Part shown: piece by piece, positions 48,656-58,474 of the stretch
Layout of the letters: each line of letters opens with the position of its first letter
How positions within the stretch are numbered: position 1 is the first letter of the stretch
DNA from: Chitinivorax sp. B
Lineage (GTDB): Bacteria; Pseudomonadota; Gammaproteobacteria; Burkholderiales; SCOH01
DNA: 64,000 bases
Assembly: GCF_005503445.1 (NCBI RefSeq)
Contig: NZ_SCOH01000019.1
Coordinates: 1 to 64,000 of the forward strand
Direction of reading: 5' to 3'
Position numbers and translations under genes: made by a program
Notes under the pieces: model-generated
Databases searched by the model: none
Seen by the model: the letters and a program-made list of their open reading frames with translations, nothing else
What the model was told of the DNA's origin: nothing

Positions 48656-50458
48656 TTAGACCAGTGGCTGGGCGCGCACTTTTTCGGCCTTGTTGACCAG
48701 TTTGTTCAATGCCGACAAATACGCTTTGGCAGAAGCGGCAATGATGTCTGTGTCTGCCCCTTGGCCGTTGACGATGCGGCCGTCTCGAGCCAACCGCACT
48801 GTCACCTCGCCTTGGCTGTCAGTACCACTGGTGATCGCGTTGACCGAATACAATTGTAATTCGGCATGGCTTTCCACCAGCGCTTCGATTGCCTTGAAAG
48901 TGGCATCCACCGGGCCGGAACCCGTGGCCTTGCTACGTTTCTCATGTCCGTGATCAACGAACACGATTTCGGCGACGGGCTGTTCTCCTGTCTCCGTATG
49001 AGTCGCGAGCGAGACGAACTTGTAGTCCTCCTGCTCATGGGTAATCAGCTCGTCGCTGACCAGCGCGTGCAAGTCTTCGTCAAAGATCTCGCTCTTCTTG
49101 TCGGCGAGTTCCTTGAAGCGGGCGAAGGCGGCATTCAATGCCTCTTCGCTTTCCAATTCAATACCAAGCTCTTTCAGGCGTGTACGGAACGCATTCCGGC
49201 CGGAGAGCTTGCCTAATGTCAGTTTGTTGGCGTGCCAGCCCACATCTTCGGCACGCATGATTTCGTAGGTTTCGCGGTGCTTGAGCACACCGTCCTGATG
49301 GATGCCGGATTCATGGGCAAATGCGTTAGCCCCGACAATCGCCTTGTTCGGTTGAACCGGATAACCCGTAATGGTGGACACCAATTTGGATGTCGGGACA
49401 ATCTGCGTCGTGTCGATCCGGGTATCCAGATTGAATAGGTCACGGCGGGTCCTCACCGCCATCACGATCTCTTCCAGGCTGGCATTACCAGCGCGTTCAC
49501 CCAAACCATTGATGGTACATTCCACCTGTCGACAGCCTGCCTGCACGCCGGCCAGCGAATTCGCAACCGCCATCCCCAAATCGTTATGGCAATGTGTCGA
49601 CCAGATCACCTTGTCAGCGCCTTTAACTCGCTCAATCAACGTCTTCAAGCGGTCGTACCAAACCGCAGGGATACTGTATCCCACGGTATCTGGGACGTTG
49701 ATGGTCTTGGCGCCAGCCTCAATCACCGCTTCGAACACACGTACCAGAAAATCCGGCTCAGAGCGAACTGCATCCTCGGCAGAGAATTCGACGTCCTCGG
49801 TGTATTCCAAGGCAATCTTCACTGCTTTGACTGCGGCATCGACCACTTGATCTTCACTCATCCGCAGCTTGTTCTTCATGTGGATGGGGCTAGTGGCGAT
49901 AAAAGTATGGATACGGCCCGACTTGGCTGGGCGAATCGCTTCACCAGCACGGCGGACATCATTCTCGTTGGCACGGGCCAATGAACAGACTGTCGAATCC
50001 TTGACGATTTCGGCAATCGCCCTGACCGCTTCAAAGTCACCCGGGCTGGCGGCAGCAAAACCCGCCTCAATCACGTCTACTCCTAGCCGTTCCAGCTGGC
50101 GCGCAATGCGGATTTTCTCTTCCTTGGTCATCGATGCGCCGGGGCTTTGTTCCCCATCACGCAAGGTGGTGTCGAAAATAAACAAGCGATCAGTCATGGT
50201 CGGCGTACTCCAGCTGAAGGTGGGATGAGCCATCGCACCAGATTGGACAGAATAATCATGAATATTGAAAGGTCGGCCGATTGCCTGGGCAAGGGCAGCC
50301 AGCTTGGTGATCTGGGCCGACGGAATACTGCCTCGCTCCCGCCATTTATAGATGGCGGCTCGCGATAAAGGGTCATCAGGGAAAATGCGATTGAAGTCTT
50401 CGGCCAGCTTGGAGGGACCGCCAAAGTCGGCGATTAGACGTTCAATGTCGAATGACAT
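48656..50458 (-). CDS. leuA: 2-isopropylmalate synthase with N-terminal helix-turn-helix extension
   Basis: The frame encodes 600 residues, about 87 more than usual. Residues 1-70 look like a Cro/CI-type helix-turn-helix ([38 protein letters not shown]). Canonical LeuA begins at Met88 ([20 protein letters not shown]), with the metal-binding [24 protein letters not shown] and a C-terminal LeuA regulatory dimer domain from about 450. It condenses acetyl-CoA with 2-oxoisovalerate, the first step of leucine synthesis. ATG 50458 has a consensus promoter upstream. An internal start at 50197 with GGAG ten bases ahead could also give a 513-residue form. Confidence 0.9.
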   Translation of the reverse strand: MSFDIERLIADFGGPSKLAEDFNRIFPDDPLSRAAIYKWRERGSIPSAQITKLAALAQAIGRPFNIHDYSVQSGAMAHPTFSWSTPTMTDRLFIFDTTLRDGEQSPGASMTKEEKIRIARQLERLGVDVIEAGFAAASPGDFEAVRAIAEIVKDSTVCSLARANENDVRRAGEAIRPAKSGRIHTFIATSPIHMKNKLRMSEDQVVDAAVKAVKIALEYTEDVEFSAEDAVRSEPDFLVRVFEAVIEAGAKTINVPDTVGYSIPAVWYDRLKTLIERVKGADKVIWSTHCHNDLGMAVANSLAGVQAGCRQVECTINGLGERAGNASLEEIVMAVRTRRDLFNLDTRIDTTQIVPTSKLVSTITGYPVQPNKAIVGANAFAHESGIHQDGVLKHRETYEIMRAEDVGWHANKLTLGKLSGRNAFRTRLKELGIELESEEALNAAFARFKELADKKSEIFDEDLHALVSDELITHEQEDYKFVSLATHTETGEQPVAEIVFVDHGHEKRSKATGSGPVDATFKAIEALVESHAELQLYSVNAITSGTDSQGEVTVRLARDGRIVNGQGADTDIIAASAKAYLSALNKLVNKAEKVRAQPLV

Positions 50459-50461
50459 GGC

Positions 50462-50516
50462 ACTATCCTGTGAGTACGATGCCTCACAGGATAGTTACAA
50501 ATAGACTATGTGTCAA
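50462..50516 (-). promoter_or_regulatory. leuA promoter overlapped by a perfect inverted repeat
   Basis: On the minus strand, TTGACA (50511-50516), 17 bases, then TATCCT (50488-50493) form a strong sigma-70 promoter. ACTATCCTGTGAG and CTCACAGGATAGT (50462-50474 and 50483-50495) are exact inverse complements around 8 bases. They cover the -10, the expected start of transcription and the AGGA ribosome site, an ideal repressor operator. Confidence 0.8.
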
Positions 50517-50540
50517 ACAACAGAATTAAAGCTCGAGAAG

Positions 50541-50583
50541 AACCGAATCATAATTAGACTTTTTGTCTAACTATGATTCGGTT
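50541..50583 (-). terminator. Long hairpin at the pssA end
   Basis: Arms at 50541-50559 and 50565-50583 pair at 18 of 19 positions around a five-base T/A loop, with TTAGAC/GTCTAA innermost. It spans the pssA stop codon and lies 25 bases upstream of the leuA -35. No good T-run follows, so it may be a weak terminator or a second regulatory palindrome. Confidence 0.5.
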
Positions 50584-51349
50584 CATTGCTTACCTTGCTA
50601 ACAGGCTTACGCTTGATCAACCGCCATAAAGCCAAGCCATAACCGACCAAGGTATATATTACGAACAGACCGAACATAACTTCAGCCGGACCACTGGACA
50701 CTGCCACGATAAACAGCACCACCATCAGCAAAGTCACAAATGGCACAGCCTTACGAGCATTGATTTCCTTGAAGCTGTAAAACGGTATGTTGCTGACCAT
50801 GGTCAAGCCTGCAGCAAGCGTAAAAATCAGCGCAATCGGACGAACCGCCTCACCTTCGATACCATATTCAGTACATACCCACACCAAGCCAGCCACCAAT
50901 GCTGCAGCTGCCGGGCTGGGTAGCCCTTGAAACCATCGTTTGTCCTGCACTGACAGCATAGTATTGAAGCGGGCTAGTCGCAATGCCGCACCAACTGCAT
51001 AAATGAAAGCAACGATCCAGCCGATCTTGCCAAGGTCCTTCAACGCCCAGACGTATACGACCAATGCGGGTGCAATCCCAAAACTGACCATATCCGACAA
51101 GCTATCATACTCCGCCCCAAAAGCGCTCTGCGTATGTGTTAGCCGTGCCACCCGGCCATCCAGTCCATCTAGTACCATGGCCACAAAAATGGCAACTGAA
51201 GCATGCAGAAAGCGGCCATTCATGGCCTGTACAATGGCATAGAAACCACCGAACAAGGCGGCGGTGGTAAATAGATTAGGTAGCAGATAGATACTTTGCT
51301 GGCGCAAAGTCATATCGCGCACATCGCGACGACGATTGGACGGGTGCAT
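50567..51349 (-). CDS. pssA: CDP-diacylglycerol-serine O-phosphatidyltransferase
   Basis: This 260-residue membrane enzyme has the CDP-alcohol phosphotransferase signature: DGLDGRVARLTHTQSAFGAE, then YDSLSD. IYLLPNLFTTAALFGGFYAI precedes it, and several transmembrane helices follow. It makes phosphatidylserine, precursor of phosphatidylethanolamine. The position between ilvC and leuA is characteristic of betaproteobacteria. Confidence 0.94.
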   Translation of the reverse strand: MHPSNRRRDVRDMTLRQQSIYLLPNLFTTAALFGGFYAIVQAMNGRFLHASVAIFVAMVLDGLDGRVARLTHTQSAFGAEYDSLSDMVSFGIAPALVVYVWALKDLGKIGWIVAFIYAVGAALRLARFNTMLSVQDKRWFQGLPSPAAAALVAGLVWVCTEYGIEGEAVRPIALIFTLAAGLTMVSNIPFYSFKEINARKAVPFVTLLMVVLFIVAVSSGPAEVMFGLFVIYTLVGYGLALWRLIKRKPVSKVSNEPNHS

Positions 51350-51632
51350 AAATTCTGCTTAAAAAGTTAGGGGAATTTTATTCGTCAAATAAACAACACA
51401 TCGGGTAACTTGTACCAAGCCCCCAGACCCAATTGCATTGTCTTGGACATCAACCCAGGGCAGGCTCTCGAATCAGGTATGCCTGCACCTGAATAGCAGT
51501 TGGATCGGCTGTCAATTTTACTATGAAAGCATAGCGGATTTATGTTGCTAAACGGCATTCTTACCGACAGGCTCGCCGCAAACCATATCACCAGATGGCG
51601 ATACTGCCAATTTCCCACCTGAAAAGTAAAAA
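51350..51632. other. Intergenic, pssA promoter region
   Basis: About 280 bases between pssA and the ilvC terminator. No credible gene; the minus-strand open frame here lacks a ribosome site and family features. Confidence 0.5.
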
Positions 51633-51655
51633 CGGCCCCGAACCTGTCGGAGCCG
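51633..51655 (-). terminator. Rho-independent terminator of the ilv operon
   Basis: On the minus strand, CGGCTCCGA pairs with TCGGGGCCG (one G-T wobble) around five bases and is followed by TTTTTA. It lies 27 bases after the ilvC stop, separating ilvIHC from pssA-leuA. Confidence 0.75.
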
Positions 51656-51681
51656 CGTCGGATCAAATCGCTTGAGGCGAT

Positions 51682-52743
<1,062 letters not shown>

Positions 52744-52761
52744 CTATATTAGTTTGGTGGA

Positions 52762-53253
52762 TCAGATCTTCAGGATACGTTCGCCACGGCCAATGCCGGA
52801 TGCGCCAGTACGGACAGTTTCGAGAATCACCGCCCGATCCAGCGCTTCGATAAACGCATTGAGTTTGTCACCCGTACCGGTCAGCTCGATCGTGTAAGTC
52901 TTTTCAGTGACGTCGATGATGCGGCCACGGAAAATGTCGGCCATCCGCTTCATTTCCTCACGGTCTTTTCCGGTGGCACGCACCTTGATCAGCATCAATT
53001 CGCGCTCGATATGATCCGACTCGTTGAGGTCGATTACCTTGACGACTTCGATCAACTTGTTGAGCTGTTTGGTGATCTGTTCGATCACGTCGTCAGAGCC
53101 GGTGGTCACCACTGTCATACGCGATAGAGTTGGGTCTTCAGTTGGCGCCACACTCAACGATTCAATGTTGTAGGCACGCGCCGAGAACAAGCCAGCCACA
53201 CGTGACAGCGCACCAGCTTCGTTTTCGATCAAAATGGATAGTATGTGTCGCAT
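52762..53253 (-). CDS. ilvH: Acetolactate synthase, regulatory small subunit
   Basis: This 163-residue protein has an N-terminal ACT domain (MRHILSILIENEAGALSRVA, GLFSARAYNIESLSVAPTED) and the IlvH C-terminal domain. It binds valine and confers feedback inhibition on the large subunit. It begins 10 bases after ilvI. Confidence 0.96.
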   Translation of the reverse strand: MRHILSILIENEAGALSRVAGLFSARAYNIESLSVAPTEDPTLSRMTVVTTGSDDVIEQITKQLNKLIEVVKVIDLNESDHIERELMLIKVRATGKDREEMKRMADIFRGRIIDVTEKTYTIELTGTGDKLNAFIEALDRAVILETVRTGASGIGRGERILKI

Positions 53254-53263
53254 GGGCGTCCTC

Positions 53264-55024
53264 TTAACTCAGATTGCCGTAATCGCGTTCTTTGCTTGAT
53301 GCCACTTGCTGCAGATTGCGCATGTGGGGCGGCAAATCCATCTGATTCAGGCCTTTGCCGTTTTGAACCATCGGGAACACGTTTTCTGTCTGGTCGGTGA
53401 GGAAATCCATGAACACCAGACGATCTTTCATCGCCAGTGCTTCTTTCAGCGCCCCTTCCACATCAGCGGGGCGCTCAATACGCATGCCAACATGGCCATA
53501 AGCTTCAGCCAGCTTGACGAAATCCGGCAAGGCATCCATATAGGACTCAGAATAGCGGTTGCCATAGAAGAATTCCTGCCACTGCCGAACCATGCCCAAA
53601 TAGCGATTGTTCAGGCTGATGATCTTGACTGGTGTATGGTATTGCTTCGCGGTTGAGAGCTCTTGGATGTTCATCTGGATTGAAGCTTCACCAGTGATAC
53701 AGCAGACATCCATGTCCGGATTGGCCAGTTTGGCCCCCATTGCATATGGCAAGCCGACACCCATAGTGCCCAACCCACCAGAGTTGATCCACTGACGAGG
53801 GCGGTCAAATTTATAGTATTGCGCAGCCCACATTTGATGCTGACCCACATCCGACGTAACAATCGCATTACCGCCGGTCAGCTCGTATAAGGTCTGCACC
53901 ACATATTGTGGCTTGATGATTTCATCAGAATTCTGGAAGAACATGGAGTTCGGCGCACGCCACTCACTGATCTGTTGCCACCAGGCATCCAACGCCTTCG
54001 GGTCTGGGCGCTCATTGGTCTGTTTCAACAGGTTCAACATTTCGTCCAGTACATCGCGTACATTCCCGACGATTGGAATATCCACTTTAACCCGCTTGGC
54101 AATTGAGCTGGGGTCGATATCAATGTGAACAATCTTCTTCGGGCTGGACAGGAAATGACTGGGAACGGAGATTACCCGGTCATCAAAACGCGCACCGATT
54201 GCAATCAGTACATCGCAATACTGCATCGCCAAATTGGCTTCATATGTACCATGCATGCCCAGCATGCCGAGGTTTTGCTTATCCGAACCTGGATAAGCCC
54301 CCAAGCCCATCAGGGTATTGGTACATGGCAATCCAAGGCTGCGAACCAGCTCAGTTACCTGGGCTGATGCATTGGACAATACCGCGCCACCGCCAATGTA
54401 AACCAGCGGCCGCTTCGCATCCATCAACAGATTGACGGCTTTTTTAATTTGGCCGGGATGCCCTTTGGTGATCGGCGTATAAGAACGCATGGTCACACTA
54501 CTTGGGTAATTGAATTCGGCCTTCTTCAGCGTGACATCCTTCGGGATGTCGATCACTACTGGGCCAGGCCGGCCTGTTGTGGCAATGTAGAATGCCTTCT
54601 TGATGGCTGCCGCCAGATCATTGATGTCTTTGACGAGAATATTGTGCTTCACGCAAGGCCGGGTACATCCGACCATGTCTACTTCCTGAAAAGCATCCAG
54701 GCCGATTGCCGCGGTGGGCACTTGACCAGAGATTACAATCAATGGAACAGAATCCATATAAGCAGTCGCAATACCAGTGATGGCATTGGTTGCACCGGGA
54801 CCACTCGTGACCAGCGCCACACCGACTTTGTTACTGGAACGCGAGTAGGCATCGGCCGCATGGACGGCCGCTTGCTCATGTCGAACCAGCACATGCTTGA
54901 AGGCTTCTTGCCTGAAGATGGCATCGTAAATTTCGAGAACCGCGCCGCCCGGGTAACCGAAGACGTATTCAACGCCTTCTTCCTGCAGACAGCGCACAAC
55001 GATCTCTGCGCCTGAAAGTTCCAT
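53264..55024 (-). CDS. ilvI: Acetolactate synthase, catalytic large subunit
   Basis: The 586-residue ThDP enzyme is read from ATG 55024 (MELSGAEIVVRCLQEEGVEY) with AGAGGA upstream; 32 in-frame codons further upstream look non-native. It has the catalytic Glu in RHEQAAVHAADAYSR, FAD-binding middle domain and the ThDP motif GEASIQMNIQELSTA. It makes acetolactate and acetohydroxybutyrate. It is the first gene of ilvIHC; the family name could equally be ilvB. Confidence 0.95.
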   Translation of the reverse strand: MELSGAEIVVRCLQEEGVEYVFGYPGGAVLEIYDAIFRQEAFKHVLVRHEQAAVHAADAYSRSSNKVGVALVTSGPGATNAITGIATAYMDSVPLIVISGQVPTAAIGLDAFQEVDMVGCTRPCVKHNILVKDINDLAAAIKKAFYIATTGRPGPVVIDIPKDVTLKKAEFNYPSSVTMRSYTPITKGHPGQIKKAVNLLMDAKRPLVYIGGGAVLSNASAQVTELVRSLGLPCTNTLMGLGAYPGSDKQNLGMLGMHGTYEANLAMQYCDVLIAIGARFDDRVISVPSHFLSSPKKIVHIDIDPSSIAKRVKVDIPIVGNVRDVLDEMLNLLKQTNERPDPKALDAWWQQISEWRAPNSMFFQNSDEIIKPQYVVQTLYELTGGNAIVTSDVGQHQMWAAQYYKFDRPRQWINSGGLGTMGVGLPYAMGAKLANPDMDVCCITGEASIQMNIQELSTAKQYHTPVKIISLNNRYLGMVRQWQEFFYGNRYSESYMDALPDFVKLAEAYGHVGMRIERPADVEGALKEALAMKDRLVFMDFLTDQTENVFPMVQNGKGLNQMDLPPHMRNLQQVASSKERDYGNLS

Positions 55025-55447
55025 AACAGTCCTCTGCTCACTCGAAGGAGCTTTTTTCAATTGAAGGATTTTTCGTTCCCGAAGGGTGCTTGCCTTGGGA
55101 TCAGGAACAGGCTCAGTCACTGGTGGTCAACTTTGCTGTCTGTGGTTACACGGAGCTCAAAGAGCATCACGCATGAGTCGAAACACGGTTCCGACTTTTG
55201 GCCGCTCGCAACCAGCTTTGTGTGCCAATCGTGCAAGCGACGCGGGGAACCCGGTAAGGGAACCTCAAAATTACCCGAACACCCGAAAGCGGTCAAGCCC
55301 CTTTGATGCGGCGCAACAGTCAATATGGCACAGTACGCACATGGGAAGAGTCGTTTGATTTTGCTAAGATTGCCGGCTTGCTCGGGCAAACACAGGCGAA
55401 ATGGTTCGGCGTCTGACGAATCGGAACTTAATTAACGGAGGCAATGT
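55025..55447. other. Divergent region between ilvI and the sigma factor
   Basis: About 420 bases without a credible gene. It should hold the ilv promoter and leader. I looked for an attenuator leader peptide rich in Ile/Val/Leu on the minus strand and did not find one. GGAGG at 55437-55441 serves the sigma factor. Confidence 0.5.
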
Positions 55448-56017
55448 CTGGCAAGCTTCGAGGAATTGTCGGCTTTTTTGGGCAGCGTCGATCGACGTGC
55501 ATTCAAGTACGCCTTGTTCGCAGTGCGCGACGAGGATACAGCCTTGGATATTGTGCAGGACACCATGCTCAAGCTGACGGAAAAATACGCCGGACGGCCC
55601 GCCGACGAGCTGCCTGCCTTGTTTCAGCGCATTTTGCAGAACCAGATCCGCGACTATTATCGTCGGACCAAGGTACGATCCCTGTGGCTAACCTTGGTGT
55701 CGGCTTTCAATACCAAGAAAGACACTGTCGATGGCGATACCGCTGACATCATCGATATCGATTCGGAACAGGAGTGTCACGAATCTGCAGAAACATTGTT
55801 GGATCGCGATCGGATACTGGCAGTAGTTGAGGAAGGATTGTATCGACTACCTCCTCGTCAACGAGAGGCCTTCCTGCTGCGTTATTGGGAAGAGATGGAT
55901 GTGGCAACAACTTCAGCCATCATGGGGTGCTCGGAAGGTAGCGTAAAAACGCATTGCTCCCGGGCAACTCACACATTGGCTGAATGGCTGCGGAATCGAG
56001 GAATAGGCAATGATTGA
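55448..56017 (+). CDS. ECF-type RNA polymerase sigma factor
   Basis: The protein has sigma region 2 (ALDIVQDTMLKLTEKY, RILQNQIRDYYRRTK) and region 4 (LYRLPPRQREAFLLRYWEEM, then MGCSEGSVKTHCSRATHTLA). The start is unusual: no ATG lies in frame. CTG 55448 is six bases behind GGAGG and gives the family-like N-terminus LASFEELSAFLGSVDRRAF (189 residues). TTG 55466 is the next option. ATG 55444 is two bases from GGAGG and in the wrong frame. The gene heads a conserved sigma-DUF3619-DUF3106-RDD cluster and overlaps DUF3619 by 8 bases. Confidence 0.88.
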   Translation: MASFEELSAFLGSVDRRAFKYALFAVRDEDTALDIVQDTMLKLTEKYAGRPADELPALFQRILQNQIRDYYRRTKVRSLWLTLVSAFNTKKDTVDGDTADIIDIDSEQECHESAETLLDRDRILAVVEEGLYRLPPRQREAFLLRYWEEMDVATTSAIMGCSEGSVKTHCSRATHTLAEWLRNRGIGND

Positions 56018-56381
56018 AGACAGGATAGTCCGACAGGTCAAACAGTATCTGGATGCCAACATGGCACAGCTGGATGACAATGCTGCCCAACGTCTGACAT
56101 TGGCCCGTCAACGCGCGCTGCAAGCCTATGTGCAGAAAACACCTTTTTGGACACGGGTTATGGCAGGGCTACAAAGTTGGCTGATACGTCATGGCTGGCA
56201 GCCACGTGTGTTGTCAGCTTGGGTTTCCGCGGCCTTGTTGCTAGCCATGGTGACCGGCACCCATCACGTCTTGAACGACGATTGTTATGACGAAGAAGTC
56301 GATGCAGTACTACTGGCAGATGAATTGCCATTGGGTGCTTATGTCGATAATGGGTTTGATCAATGGTTAGAACAGCTCTGA
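56010..56381 (+). CDS. DUF3619 membrane protein (putative anti-sigma partner)
   Basis: The 123-residue protein has an N-terminal helical cytoplasmic part (RIVRQVKQYLDANMAQLDDN, LARQRALQAY), one transmembrane helix at about 70-87 (VSAALLLAMVTG) and a short acidic periplasmic tail. DUF3619 genes regularly follow this sigma factor in betaproteobacteria, and the layout resembles an anti-sigma factor, though I know no direct proof. It overlaps both neighbours. Confidence 0.8.
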   Translation: MIEDRIVRQVKQYLDANMAQLDDNAAQRLTLARQRALQAYVQKTPFWTRVMAGLQSWLIRHGWQPRVLSAWVSAALLLAMVTGTHHVLNDDCYDEEVDAVLLADELPLGAYVDNGFDQWLEQL

Positions 56382-56812
56382 TATTGGCAGTCTGGTGGGC
56401 TCAAGCCAGTTTGGTTTGGGCTGGTGCTCCTGATGGATGGGAAACACTGACAACAGCACAACAACAAGTATTACAACCGGTGCAAAGTGAATGGCATCAA
56501 TTTCCGGCCTTACAGCGCCAGCGATTGATTGTTCTGGCCAACAAATTCCCAGCCATGAAACCCACTGAACAACACCGCATTCAGTCGAAGCTGCGAGAAT
56601 GGGCCAAATTGACACCGGAACAACGTACACTGGCGCGAAAAAACTACAGACAATTACATCAACTCCCGTCAGACAAGCGTCGCCATGTCAAGCAACGCAT
56701 CAAGCAGTCTGGAAATCGAACCATCATGCCCAAGACAACGACAACGGTGACACCATTGCCGCCTCAGGAAGCTGACAAGCCTGCTCCCTCCTCCCAACCA
56801 CCACAAAACTGA
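56363..56812 (+). CDS. DUF3106 periplasmic protein
   Basis: This 149-residue protein has a signal peptide (MVRTALILAVWWAQASLVWA) and the DUF3106 repeat of short helices: WETLTTAQQQVLQPVQSEWH, LREWAKLTPEQRTLARKNY. The tail is proline-rich. The pattern recalls Spy/CpxP-like helical proteins, but function is unknown. It overlaps DUF3619 by 19 bases and precedes the RDD gene by 6. Confidence 0.8.
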   Translation: MVRTALILAVWWAQASLVWAGAPDGWETLTTAQQQVLQPVQSEWHQFPALQRQRLIVLANKFPAMKPTEQHRIQSKLREWAKLTPEQRTLARKNYRQLHQLPSDKRRHVKQRIKQSGNRTIMPKTTTTVTPLPPQEADKPAPSSQPPQN

Positions 56813-56818
56813 ACCATC

Positions 56819-57352
56819 ATGCCACTTGAAGAAATGACGCGCGCCGGCCTTGGCCGGCGTTTGCTTTGCCTGGTTTATGAATTTCTGATTCTGTTTGCAC
56901 TGTCGTTTGTGATTTTGTTGATCCCGATGGCAATCCTACCTCTGCTTGGCAAGACAGAGGCGAATAGCCAGGCTGACCACTTTTGGATTTGGCGAATCGT
57001 CTGGTTGTTATTGTTAGGTGCCAACGCTTGGTATCTACTACGTAGCTGGACACACGGTGGCCAGACATTGGCAATGCGAGCTTGGCGAATGCGACTTGTG
57101 ACACAAACTGGCCAGCCATTGATATTGGGACAGGCAGCAATTCGGTTGCTATTGGCTTCTTTAGGCTATGCAACCCCACTTGCCATGGCGGTCTGGGCCT
57201 ACGCTCACCCTGAAAGTCGCCCATTGCTTTGGGGTAGCCTGGGGTTTCTTGCAACAATGCTGGCCTGGGCCTTGATTGATAAGGACAAACAGTTTCTGCA
57301 TGATCGGCTGGCTGGTACTTGCATTATTCGGGTACCTGCTGCAAAAAAATAA
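56819..57352 (+). CDS. RDD-family membrane protein
   Basis: This 177-residue protein has the RDD hallmark GLGRRLLCLVYEFLILFALS near the start, three to four transmembrane helices, TLAMRAWRMRLVTQTGQPL and the end motif DKQFLHDRLAGTCIIRV. RDD proteins are suspected transporters or exchangers of ions or small molecules. It is the last gene of the sigma cluster and ends at a bidirectional terminator. Confidence 0.88.
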   Translation: MPLEEMTRAGLGRRLLCLVYEFLILFALSFVILLIPMAILPLLGKTEANSQADHFWIWRIVWLLLLGANAWYLLRSWTHGGQTLAMRAWRMRLVTQTGQPLILGQAAIRLLLASLGYATPLAMAVWAYAHPESRPLLWGSLGFLATMLAWALIDKDKQFLHDRLAGTCIIRVPAAKK

Positions 57353-57375
57353 GCGCTGTTTTGACAGCGCTTATT
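57348..57375. terminator. Bidirectional terminator, 12-bp perfect stem
   Basis: AATAAGCGCTGT (57348-57359) and ACAGCGCTTATT (57364-57375) flank a TTTG loop. The A-run at 57343-57349 gives a T-run for lptG on the minus strand. Confidence 0.88.
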
Positions 57376-57397
57376 CCGGGATAGCAGAATCAACAGG

Positions 57398-58474
57398 CTA
57401 ACGCCGTTCCTGATACCACAACATACCTGCTCCCAGCAGAATCACGATCAATGAAGGGAATCCGGCGGACAACAATGGATTCCAGTCATACAACAATCCC
57501 AAATGCTTGAACAAGCTGTTCACAAAATGGAAAACCAGTCCAAGCATGATACCAACAAACAGCTTCAAGCCAACGTTGCTGTGACGCCGCTGAGTTTGCG
57601 AAAACGGTAACGCCAACAGCATCATACAGATCGATACCATCGGGTACAGCAACTTGCTCCACAAAGCGATTTCATAGCGCGAAGCCTTCTGCTTGTTTTC
57701 CTTCAGATGCTTGATGTAGTTCCATAGGTCCGCGACTGGCATATGCTCGGGCACGACCAACAAGATTGACAGCACATTCGGCGTCAGGACGGAGCTCCAG
57801 GCGGATTCACTACGCCTGACCACACTGACCTGCTGACTGCCGAACATTCGCGTTTCCGTTACACCCGTCAGTTGCCAATGACCATCACTTTGATGACGCC
57901 CTTCTTTTGCGTTCAAGATGGACTTCAGGTTGTAACGGTCATCAAATGAATACACCCTCAGGTCACGTAACGTATTGTCTGGCAAGACTTGGCGAACATT
58001 GATGAAATGCCGATCATCCTTGACCCACAATCCAGAACGGAATTCCTGTGCAACCACCGAATTGGTAGCCTGTAAACGCAACTGATTTGCAGCCCGTTCT
58101 GCCGGTGGCGCAACATACTCGCCAAAGACAAACGTCAACAATGCAAACAACAAGCCTGCGGGCAACAAGTAACGCACAACCCCACCGGTCGACACGCCTG
58201 AGGCACGAATAATGGTGTATTCGGAGTTCGACGACAATGTGGATAATGTAAACAACGAGCCAATCAGTACCGCAACTGGAAACAGTTCATAGACATGGGC
58301 CGGCAAACTTAGCCCGACAAACATGAAAACATAATGCAGCTTGTAGTTGCCCTTGCCCATGTCATCGAGTTGATTGATAACATCAAAGAAAGCAAACAGC
58401 CCCAACAACACGGTAAAAATCAGCAATGTCCCTTTGAGGATCTCTGACGAGAGATAGCGCGACAACATATTCAT
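57398..58474 (-). CDS. lptG: LPS export permease LptG
   Basis: The 358-residue protein is read from ATG 58474, whose ATGA overlaps the lptF stop. N-terminal helices (MLSRYLSSEILKGTLLIFTV, GLFAFFDVINQLDDMGKGN), a periplasmic beta-jellyroll (about 110-265) and three C-terminal helices match the LptF/LptG fold. With LptF and the LptB ATPase it extracts LPS from the inner membrane. The C-terminal GAGMLWYQERR is typical of LptG. Confidence 0.95.
   Translation of the reverse strand: MNMLSRYLSSEILKGTLLIFTVLLGLFAFFDVINQLDDMGKGNYKLHYVFMFVGLSLPAHVYELFPVAVLIGSLFTLSTLSSNSEYTIIRASGVSTGGVVRYLLPAGLLFALLTFVFGEYVAPPAERAANQLRLQATNSVVAQEFRSGLWVKDDRHFINVRQVLPDNTLRDLRVYSFDDRYNLKSILNAKEGRHQSDGHWQLTGVTETRMFGSQQVSVVRRSESAWSSVLTPNVLSILLVVPEHMPVADLWNYIKHLKENKQKASRYEIALWSKLLYPMVSICMMLLALPFSQTQRRHSNVGLKLFVGIMLGLVFHFVNSLFKHLGLLYDWNPLLSAGFPSLIVILLGAGMLWYQERR

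Noticed and set aside
51385-51666. 93-codon minus-strand frame between pssA and ilvC
   Set aside because: It covers the ilv terminator, lacks a ribosome site and resembles nothing known.
55117-55389. Possible ilv leader peptide or attenuator
   Set aside because: No run of Ile, Val or Leu codons and no terminator/antiterminator pair was found.
55444-55746. ATG-initiated 100-codon frame at the sigma factor start
   Set aside because: It overlaps clear sigma region 2 sequence in another frame and has only two bases between GGAGG and ATG.
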